Origin: Pseudomonas asiatica
GTDB taxonomy: Bacteria > Pseudomonadota > Gammaproteobacteria > Pseudomonadales > Pseudomonadaceae
Assembly (NCBI RefSeq): GCF_040214835.1
Contig: NZ_CP157874.1
Span: 3,910,001 to 3,974,000, forward strand
DNA length: 64,000 bases
Direction: 5' to 3'
A program made the position numbers and the translations under genes. The notes beneath the pieces are model-generated. The model did no database searches. It was not told the origin of the DNA and was given only the letters and a program-made list of their open reading frames with translations. The first letter of the stretch is position 1; each line of letters opens with the position of its first letter. Below are positions 57,968-64,000 of the stretch, piece after piece.

Positions 57968-58789
57968 CTAGTGTTTGGGGGCGTCCGACGACACCTGCAG
58001 CTGCGCTTTCCAGCGCTCGACATTACGTTGCAGCACGGCCTCGGATGCTCCGGAGATCGGCAATTCTGTCAGTTTTTTCGCCAATTGCCCACGCAACCAG
58101 CTGTCATTGCAGGCCGAATTGTGCGACAGGGCCAGGTACAGGCCCGGCCGATCCACCGGCAGGCCGCGGGCGATCAGGTCATTGCTCATGCCCAGGCTCT
58201 GGGCCATGGCCATGCCCGAATAGCGGCCAGCGAGCACATAGTCCACCTGGCCGAGCACCAGCTTCTGGAACGCCTGGGTCAGGTTCTGTGCTGGCACCAG
58301 TTTCAGCTGGGCCTTGGCGAAAGCGGTAAAGGCCGGGGTCAGCCGCGCACGCTCGGACAAACTGCCCTGGTACTGGGCCAGGTCCGCCGGGCCCTCGAAG
58401 GCCAGTGTGGCGTCGTGGCGCGTCCACACCAGGTATTCGTTGAGCTGCAGGGGTGGATGGATGTAGTCCAGCGCGGTCAGTTGCTCCACCTGCATGGGGG
58501 TGTCGAGCAGCAGGTCCATGCGCCCGCTACGTACTTCTTCCAGCGCCTGGTCACGACGACCGGCGCTCAGCACCTCCACCTTCACGCCCAGTTCGCCAGC
58601 CACCTGGCGCAGCAGATCGACGTTGGCGCCGATCAGGTGTTTCGGGTCGTTCGGGTCCCGCCACGAATAGGGCGGCGCATCAGGGCTGCCGGTTGCCACC
58701 AGGCGCTCGCACTTGCCTGCCGCCATGGCCAGCGGCGAAACCAGCACCGCCATGCATGCCAGCACCCTGCCTGCTTTACGCAGCACCAT
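57968..58789 (-). CDS. Family-3 type solute-binding protein
   Basis: 273 residues with signal peptide about 1-23 (VLACMAVLVSPLAMA). SBP_bac_3 pattern: PPYSWRDPNDPKHLIGANVDLLRQVAGELGV, RSGRMDLLLDTPMQ and GQVDYVLAGRYSGMAMAQSLG. No ABC permease or ATPase gene is adjacent. First gene of the operon with the two DUF4398 lipoproteins, which suggests an envelope function rather than nutrient uptake. Confidence 0.85.
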   Translation of the reverse strand: MVLRKAGRVLACMAVLVSPLAMAAGKCERLVATGSPDAPPYSWRDPNDPKHLIGANVDLLRQVAGELGVKVEVLSAGRRDQALEEVRSGRMDLLLDTPMQVEQLTALDYIHPPLQLNEYLVWTRHDATLAFEGPADLAQYQGSLSERARLTPAFTAFAKAQLKLVPAQNLTQAFQKLVLGQVDYVLAGRYSGMAMAQSLGMSNDLIARGLPVDRPGLYLALSHNSACNDSWLRGQLAKKLTELPISGASEAVLQRNVERWKAQLQVSSDAPKH

Positions 58790-58813
58790 TGCTCACTCCT
58801 TGTATTGCTTTGC

Positions 58814-58910
58814 CCGGCCCGATCGCCGGCAAGCCAGCTCCCACAGGTACAGCACCGCCCTTGAGAACTGCGCTGTACCTGTGGAGCCGGCTTGCCAGCG
58901 ATCGGGCCGG
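58814..58910. repeat. REP pair, GCCGGCAAGCCAGCTCCCAC class
   Basis: Inverted GGCCCGATCGCCGGCAAGCC and CTTGCCAGCGATCGGGCC arms, with one arm missing a G compared with the class at 29497. Confidence 0.9.
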
Positions 58911-58918
58911 AAATGACC

Positions 58919-58960
58919 ACAAAAAAACCCGGCCCCCTGTACGAGGGCCGGGTTCTTTAT
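58919..58960 (-). terminator. Terminator after etfA
   Basis: On the minus strand the ACCCGGCCCTC hairpin is followed by TTTTTTTG. Confidence 0.9.
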
Positions 58961-58976
58961 AAGTGAAGCAGGCAGA

Positions 58977-59906
58977 TCAGACCAGCTTTTCCAGCTCCGG
59001 AACCGCTTCGAACAGGTCAGCGACCAGGCCGTAGTCGGCTACCTGGAAGATCGGCGCTTCTTCGTCCTTGTTGATCGCCACGATCACCTTGGAGTCCTTC
59101 ATGCCGGCCAGGTGCTGGATCGCGCCGGAGATACCGACGGCGATGTACAGCTGTGGCGCAACGATCTTGCCGGTCTGGCCGACCTGCATGTCGTTCGGCA
59201 CGAAGCCGGCGTCGACCGCGGCGCGCGAGGCACCGACGGCAGCGCCGAGCTTGTCGGCCAGGCTGTACAGGTGCTTGAAGTTGTCACCGTTGCCCATGCC
59301 ACGGCCGCCGGAAACGACGATCTTGGCAGCGGTCAGCTCTGGGCGGTCGGACTTGGCCAGCTCTTCACCAACGAAGGCCGAGATGCCGGCGTTGTGCGCG
59401 GCGCCGACGGCTTCGATGGAAGCCGAACCACCTTCGGCGGCCACGGCGTCGAAGCCGGTGGTACGCACGGTGATGACCTTGATGGCAGCGCTCGATTGCA
59501 CGGTGGCAATGGCGTTACCGGCATAGATCGGGCGCTTGAAGGTGTCAGCGGACTCGACCGAGATGATCTCGGAGATCTGGTCCACGTCCAGCAGCGCGGC
59601 AACGCGCGGCAGGATGTTCTTGCCGTTGGTGGTGGCCGGAGCCAGCACGTGGCTGTAGCCCTTGGCCAGCTCGACGATCAGCGGCGCAACGTTTTCTGGC
59701 AGGGCGTGGGCGTAGGCAGCGTTATCGGCAACCAGCACCTTGGCCACGCCAGCAATCTTGGCTGCGGACTCGGCAACGCCACCGACGTTTGCGCCTGCGA
59801 CCAGCACGTGGATATCACCACCGATCTTGGCGGCAGCGGCAACAGTGTTCAGGGTGGCCGGGGCTACGGCACCGTTTTCATGTTCAGCGACAACCAGGAT
59901 AGTCAT
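58977..59906 (-). CDS. etfA: EtfA, electron transfer flavoprotein alpha subunit
   Basis: 309 residues. The C-terminal FAD domain carries [38 protein letters not shown] and [21 protein letters not shown], the ETF-alpha signature. It accepts electrons from acyl-CoA dehydrogenases and passes them to ETF-QO. Its start directly abuts the etfB stop. Confidence 0.97.
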   Translation of the reverse strand: MTILVVAEHENGAVAPATLNTVAAAAKIGGDIHVLVAGANVGGVAESAAKIAGVAKVLVADNAAYAHALPENVAPLIVELAKGYSHVLAPATTNGKNILPRVAALLDVDQISEIISVESADTFKRPIYAGNAIATVQSSAAIKVITVRTTGFDAVAAEGGSASIEAVGAAHNAGISAFVGEELAKSDRPELTAAKIVVSGGRGMGNGDNFKHLYSLADKLGAAVGASRAAVDAGFVPNDMQVGQTGKIVAPQLYIAVGISGAIQHLAGMKDSKVIVAINKDEEAPIFQVADYGLVADLFEAVPELEKLV

Positions 59907-60656
59907 TTAGATTACCTTCGCTTCGTTCTTCAGCTTCTCGACCAGTTCGGCCACCGATTTGACCTTGATGCCAGCGCTGCGGGCAGCCGGGGCTTCAACC
60001 TTCAGGGTCTTGTTGGTGGAGGCGAGGGAAACGCCCAGCGCGTCTGGAGTAACGGTCTCCAGCGGCTTCTTCTTGGCCTTCATGATGTTCGGCAGCGACG
60101 CGTAGCGTGGCTCGTTCAGGCGCAGGTCGGTGGTGACGATGGCCGGCAGGTTCAGTGCAACGGTCTGCAGGCCGCCGTCGATTTCACGGGTGACGTTCAG
60201 CTTGTCGCCAGCAACTTCCACCTTGGAAGCGAAGGTACCTTGGGCGAAGCCGGTCAGCGCAGCCAGCATCTGGCCGGTCTGGTTGTTGTCGCTGTCGATG
60301 GCCTGCTTGCCGAGGATGACCAGCTGAGGCTGCTCTTTGTCGACAACGGCTTTCAGCGCCTTGGCCACAGCCAGGGAATTCAGTTCGTCAGCGGCTTCGA
60401 CCAGGATGGCACGGTCGGCACCCAGGGCCAGGGCGGTACGCAGTTGCTCCTGGGCAGTGGTCGGGCCGACGGAAACGACGACGATCTCGGTCGCGACGCC
60501 CTTTTCCTTCAGGCGTACGGCTTCTTCCACGGCGATTTCGCAGAAGGGGTTCATGGACATCTTGACGTTAGCAAGGTCGACGCCGGAGTTGTCCGCCTTG
60601 ACGCGAACCTTGACGTTATAGTCGACCACTCGTTTGACAGCTACAAGAACCTTCAT
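59907..60656 (-). CDS. etfB: EtfB, electron transfer flavoprotein beta subunit
   Basis: 249 residues. [14 protein letters not shown] at the N-terminus, [18 protein letters not shown] and the AMP-binding segment with [21 protein letters not shown]. It forms the heterodimeric ETF with EtfA, in the cytosol. Divergent from etf-QO across a 555-bp region. Confidence 0.97.
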   Translation of the reverse strand: MKVLVAVKRVVDYNVKVRVKADNSGVDLANVKMSMNPFCEIAVEEAVRLKEKGVATEIVVVSVGPTTAQEQLRTALALGADRAILVEAADELNSLAVAKALKAVVDKEQPQLVILGKQAIDSDNNQTGQMLAALTGFAQGTFASKVEVAGDKLNVTREIDGGLQTVALNLPAIVTTDLRLNEPRYASLPNIMKAKKKPLETVTPDALGVSLASTNKTLKVEAPAARSAGIKVKSVAELVEKLKNEAKVI

Positions 60657-60729
60657 GGATTCCTCGTTACTCTCCGGTGAATAGATAGTCGCCAGGGGCA
60701 GAGCCCTGCGATGCGCGTGGGTACAAGGG

Positions 60730-60896
60730 CACCTCTAAAAACGTACCGGGAGGCGGTAACTTCACAGTGACCGAACAGTCTTGTCCGGACTCTTGCGACA
60801 AATACTCACGGGTCATTTTCTGTCGTGGCGTGTAAACTCCACTACAAACCGGCCCAAGGCCGCAAAACCCTGCTCCACACCTGGTCTTTAGAGGTG
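60730..60896. promoter_or_regulatory. Distant inverted repeat upstream of etfB
   Basis: CACCTCTAAA (60730-60739) and TTTAGAGGTG (60887-60896) are perfect inverted copies 147 bp apart, bracketing the etfB leader. A possible minus-strand promoter TTGACC-N17-CAAGAT lies at 60971-60943. No gene is seen in 60657-61211. Confidence 0.35.
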
Positions 60897-61031
60897 TACC
60901 TGCGCCCGGCTGCAAGCCTACGGCGAACGTAAAACCGCTCGTATCTTGACCGTAACACCCAATCCGGTCAATACGGCAAATCGGTCACCCTCCAGCCGCG
61001 TTCCTGTGATTTTACTGGCCTGCGGCAAATT

Positions 61032-61046
61032 CAAACAAACGTTTGT
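61032..61046 (+). promoter_or_regulatory. Candidate PsrA operator at etf-QO promoter
   Basis: CAAAC-AAAC-GTTTG fits the published pseudomonad PsrA consensus (G/C)AAAC-N2-4-GTTT(G/C). It contains the perfect palindrome ACAAACGTTTGT (61035-61046) and ends one base before the -35 box. Confidence 0.6.
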
Positions 61047-61047
61047 A

Positions 61048-61076
61048 TTGGACCCGCCAAGTGGTGTAGATATAAT
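61048..61076 (+). promoter_or_regulatory. etf-QO sigma70 promoter
   Basis: TTGGAC (61048-61053), 17-bp spacer, TATAAT (61071-61076); about 135 bp before the etf-QO start. Confidence 0.8.
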
Positions 61077-61211
61077 GCGCGGCCAAGACAAAACGGTGTA
61101 GTCCGTCATTTGCCCAGCTACAGTTCCGCCGTTGCGTAGAACCGCTGCGAATGCCCCGCGCACCCATAAGACAAAGCAACAGCACGAGCCTTGATGAGTA
61201 GGAGAGAACCA

Positions 61212-62876
61212 GTGGAACGCGAATACATGGAATTCGACGTGGTCATCGTCGGCGCCGGCCCGGCGGGCCTGTCCGCCGCCTGCCGCCTGAAGCAGAAGGC
61301 CGCCGAAGCCGGTAGCGAAATCAGCGTCTGCGTGGTGGAAAAAGGCTCTGAAGTCGGCGCCCACATCCTCTCCGGCGCGGTGTTCGAACCCCGTGCCCTG
61401 AACGAGCTGTTCCCAGACTGGAAAGAGCTCGGCGCGCCGCTGAACACCGAAGTGAAGCGTGACGACATCTACGTGCTCAAGGATGCCGGCAGCTCGACCA
61501 AGGTGCCTGACCTGTTCGTGCCCAAGACCATGCACAACCAGGGCAACTACATCATCTCGCTGGGCAATCTGTGCCGCTGGCTGGCCCAGCAGGCCGAGAA
61601 CCTGGGCGTGGAAGTCTACCCGGGCTTCGCCGCCCAGGAAGCGCTGTTCGATGAAAACGGCGTGGTACGCGGCATTGTCACCGGCGACATGGGCGTCGAC
61701 CGCGAAGGCAACCCGAAAGACGGCATGTACACCCCTGGCATGGAGCTGCGTGGCAAGTACACCCTGTTCGCCGAAGGCTGCCGTGGCCACATCGGCAAGC
61801 AGCTGATCAAGCGCTTCAACCTGGATAGCGAAGCCGACGTGCAGCACTACGGCATCGGCCTGAAGGAAATCTGGGAAATCGACCCGGCCAAGCACGAGCA
61901 GGGCCTGGTGGTGCACACCGCCGGCTGGCCGCTGGACGTGATGGCCAAGGACAACACCGGTGGTTCGTTCCTCTATCACCTGGAAAACAACCAGGTGGTG
62001 GTCGGCCTGATCGTCGACCTGTCCTACGCCAACCCGTACCTGTCGCCGTTCGACGAGTTCCAGCGCCTCAAGCACCACCCGGTGATGGCGCAATATCTCG
62101 AAGGCGGCAAGCGCATCAGCTACGGTGCCCGTGCCATCTGCAAGGGCGGCTTCAACTCGCTGCCGAAGATGGTCTTCAACGGCGGCGCGCTGATCGGCTG
62201 CGACCTGGGCACCCTGAACTTCGCCAAGATCAAGGGCAGCCACACCGCGATGAAGTCCGGCATGCTGGCCGCCGAAGCGGTGGCTGACGCACTGATCGCC
62301 GGCAGCGAAGGCGGTGACCAGCTCAACGGCTACGTCAGCGCCTTCAAGGCCAGCTGGCTGTACGAGGAGTTGTTCGCCAGCCGCAACTTCGGCCCGGCCA
62401 TGCACAAGTTCGGCCCGCTGCTGGGCGCTGCGTTCAACTATGTGGACCAGAACTGGTTCGGCGGCAAGCTGCCGTTCACCCTGCACGACACCAAGCCGGA
62501 CTACGCCTGCCTGAAGCTGGCGGCCGAGTCGCAGAAGATCGACTACCCGAAACCGGACGGCAAGCTCAGCTTCGACAAGCTCAGCTCGGTATTCCTCTCC
62601 AGCACCAACCACGAAGAGGAACAACCCTGCCACCTGAAGCTGACCGACCCGAACGTGCCGATCGCCAGCAACCTGCCGCTGTACGACGAGCCGGCCCAGC
62701 GCTACTGCCCGGCGGGCGTGTACGAAGTGGTCACTCAGGAGGATGGCAACAAGCGCTTCCAGATCAACGCGCAGAACTGCGTGCACTGCAAGACCTGCGA
62801 CATCAAGGACCCGGCCCAGAACATCACCTGGGTCACCCCTGAAGGCGCTGGCGGGCCGAACTACCCGAACATGTAA
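61212..62876 (+). CDS. ETF-ubiquinone oxidoreductase, GTG start
   Basis: 554 residues. FAD motif VVIVGAGPAGLSAACRLK, GSEVGAHILSGAVFEPRAL, and C-terminal [4Fe-4S] ligands within CVHCKTCDIKDPAQNITWVT plus the earlier YCPAGVYE cysteine. It passes electrons from ETF to ubiquinone at the inner membrane. The GTG at 61212 is chosen since AGGAGAG lies about six bases before it; the ATG at 61191 lacks a site and adds seven non-conserved residues. Confidence 0.95.
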   Translation: MEREYMEFDVVIVGAGPAGLSAACRLKQKAAEAGSEISVCVVEKGSEVGAHILSGAVFEPRALNELFPDWKELGAPLNTEVKRDDIYVLKDAGSSTKVPDLFVPKTMHNQGNYIISLGNLCRWLAQQAENLGVEVYPGFAAQEALFDENGVVRGIVTGDMGVDREGNPKDGMYTPGMELRGKYTLFAEGCRGHIGKQLIKRFNLDSEADVQHYGIGLKEIWEIDPAKHEQGLVVHTAGWPLDVMAKDNTGGSFLYHLENNQVVVGLIVDLSYANPYLSPFDEFQRLKHHPVMAQYLEGGKRISYGARAICKGGFNSLPKMVFNGGALIGCDLGTLNFAKIKGSHTAMKSGMLAAEAVADALIAGSEGGDQLNGYVSAFKASWLYEELFASRNFGPAMHKFGPLLGAAFNYVDQNWFGGKLPFTLHDTKPDYACLKLAAESQKIDYPKPDGKLSFDKLSSVFLSSTNHEEEQPCHLKLTDPNVPIASNLPLYDEPAQRYCPAGVYEVVTQEDGNKRFQINAQNCVHCKTCDIKDPAQNITWVTPEGAGGPNYPNM

Positions 62877-62896
62877 GGCCCCTGCCCTGCGCTAAC

Positions 62897-62937
62897 GAAA
62901 AGCCCCCGGTTCTCACGAGCCGGGGGCTTTTTGTTTT
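62897..62937 (+). terminator. Terminator after etf-QO
   Basis: AGCCCCCGG pairs with CCGGGGGCT, with an inner CTC/GAG pair, then TTTTGTTTT. Confidence 0.93.
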
Positions 62938-62960
62938 ACCTGTTCTGGCAGTACTGGCCC

Positions 62961-63074
62961 GTGTAGGAGCGGCCTTGTGTCGCGATGGGCTGCGCAGCAG
63001 CCCCGATGGTTTGCGCTGGAGCATAGGTCCTGGGGCTGCTGCGCAGCCCATCGCGACACAAGGCCGCTCCTACA
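62961..63074. repeat. REP pair, GGCCTTGTGTCGCGATGGGC class
   Basis: Inverted TAGGAGCGGCCTTGTGTCGC arms with GCGCAGCAGCCCC inner repeats, between convergent etf-QO and the MFS gene. Confidence 0.93.
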
Positions 63075-63144
63075 AAGTCCGCGTGCCATCCCACTGTGGT
63101 GCCGGCTCAGGAAGTCTGTCTCAGCCCCCAAGACCATTACACGC

Positions 63145-64000
63145 TCATTTGTCACCACACATGATGGGCATCGGCTCCGCGGCAAACGCCAATGGCTCCC
63201 GACGCCCGAAATACAAGGCCGTCAGCAACCCCACCGTACCCATGACCAGACAAAAGCCGACACACACCCACGGGCTCCACGGCATCAGCGCAATCAGCGC
63301 CAGCGGCGTGGTGCTGGCCCAAAGCGCGTAGGCCACGTTATAGGTAAAGGAGATGCCCGACACGCGGATCTCGGCCGGGAACAACCCGACCATCACTGAC
63401 GGCACCACGCCCACCACGCCGCAGGACAGGCCCGCCAGCGCATAGGCCAGCCAGGTCATGCCCCACTGCCCCACCAGGCTGGCATACAACGCGCCGATGC
63501 CCACTGGCAGCAACAGGCTGTAGAGCATCAATGCGCGCCAGGCGCCTGCACGGTCGACCAGCAGCCCGGCCAGCACGCAGCCGATGTTGAGGAAGACGAT
63601 GCCCACGCTGCTAAGGGCAAAGGTGTGCCCGGCACTCATGCCGAAGCGCTGCTGCATCACTGTCGGGGTAATCACCACCAGCACCACCACGGCGGAAGTC
63701 AGCACGCAGGTCAGCAGCGCCGCCGGGATCAACGCCCGGCGGTGTTCGCCCAGCACCCGCCGCAGCGGGAAGTTCACCGGCTGCTCCTGGCGCGCGCGCA
63801 GGGCAAGGAACACCGGTGTTTCGCTGAGCCAACGACGCAGCCACACGCCGATCACGCCGAATACCCCGCCGAGCAGGAACGGGTAGCGCCAGGCGTAGTC
63901 GAGGATTTCCTGCGGGGTGAACACTTGCGCCAGCAAGGTCGCGGTCAGTGCCCCCAGCAGATAGCCAAAGGTCAGGCCGGCCTGCAGGAAGCCCAGGGCA
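63145..64000 (-). CDS. MFS transporter (metabolite:H+ symporter type), 5'-truncated
   Basis: The frame is open to the window edge; about 284 C-terminal residues are visible. Eight or so hydrophobic helices, including YPFLLGGVFGVIGVWLRRWLSETPVF, the MHS-family turn after helix 6, and GLFPAEIRVSGISFTYNVAYALW, a conserved signature of ProP/KgtP/citrate-type symporters. It likely imports an organic acid or osmolyte with protons; substrate unknown. The N-terminal half is outside the window. Confidence 0.87.
   Translation of the reverse strand, partial: ALGFLQAGLTFGYLLGALTATLLAQVFTPQEILDYAWRYPFLLGGVFGVIGVWLRRWLSETPVFLALRARQEQPVNFPLRRVLGEHRRALIPAALLTCVLTSAVVVLVVITPTVMQQRFGMSAGHTFALSSVGIVFLNIGCVLAGLLVDRAGAWRALMLYSLLLPVGIGALYASLVGQWGMTWLAYALAGLSCGVVGVVPSVMVGLFPAEIRVSGISFTYNVAYALWASTTPLALIALMPWSPWVCVGFCLVMGTVGLLTALYFGRREPLAFAAEPMPIMCGDK

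Noticed and set aside
60667..60915. An 82-codon minus-strand open frame upstream of etfB
   Set aside because: No ribosome site, Pro/Gly/Ser-rich, and it overlaps the probable etfB leader and inverted repeat.

Overview
The window looks like a chromosome segment of a fluorescent pseudomonad, most probably the Pseudomonas putida group. The evidence is high GC, dense intergenic REP palindromes of the pseudomonad type, and gene orders typical of that genus: gpsA / hybrid kinase / fabA-fabB, and gltA divergent from sdhCDAB-sucAB-lpdG-sucCD. Most of it is ordinary core metabolism, with a few accessory patches. Species assignment is inference; no search was run.

Layout. 1-8 kb: the 3' part of a large multidomain class-III aminotransferase, a LysR regulator, and an orphan type VI secretion cassette (DUF4123 adaptor, VasX/BTH_I2691-type effector, DUF6708 protein) whose toxin end and partner start are clearly AT-richer than the surroundings. 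8-16.3 kb: the potassium system kdpFABC-kdpDE on the minus strand. 16.5-22.3 kb: minus-strand cluster with an AI-2E-type permease, DUF4892 protein with a translationally coupled 20-codon leader, two alpha/beta hydrolases, sixA, DUF4389 protein and gpsA. 22.5-27.5 kb: plus-strand operon of TonB receptor, periplasmic binding protein and hybrid histidine kinase, followed by fabA-fabB. 29.6-36.7 kb: amidohydrolase, pirin, dienelactone hydrolase, htpG, two hotdog thioesterases, a small Ala-rich lipoprotein and a DUF599 membrane protein. 37-38.4 kb: an IS110-family element. 38.5-39.8 kb: brnQ.

40.3-53.3 kb is a nearly complete lower TCA block: sucDC, lpdG, sucB, sucA, sdhB, sdhA, sdhD, sdhC on the minus strand and gltA divergently on the plus strand, with good sigma70 promoters facing away from each other. 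53.4-58.8 kb holds a START-domain protein, a YkgJ cysteine-cluster protein, a Lys/Ala/Pro-rich exported protein, a MocR-type regulator, and a small operon of a solute-binding protein with two DUF4398 lipoproteins, one fused to OmpA. 58.9-62.9 kb is the electron-transfer flavoprotein system: etfB-etfA divergent from the ETF-ubiquinone oxidoreductase gene, whose promoter carries an exact match to the published PsrA consensus. The window ends inside an MFS transporter gene.

The genes join into a few themes. Acyl-chain and respiratory electron flow: fabAB makes unsaturated fatty acids, ETF/ETF-QO takes electrons from acyl-CoA dehydrogenases to quinone, SDH does the same from succinate, and GltA/SucABCD/Lpd turn the cycle. 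Envelope sensing: TonB receptor, periplasmic protein and hybrid kinase. Competition: the T6SS cassette. Fourteen REP pairs or clusters, in at least four sequence classes, occupy intergenic space, and one class forms a roughly 150 bp composite with a second conserved module.
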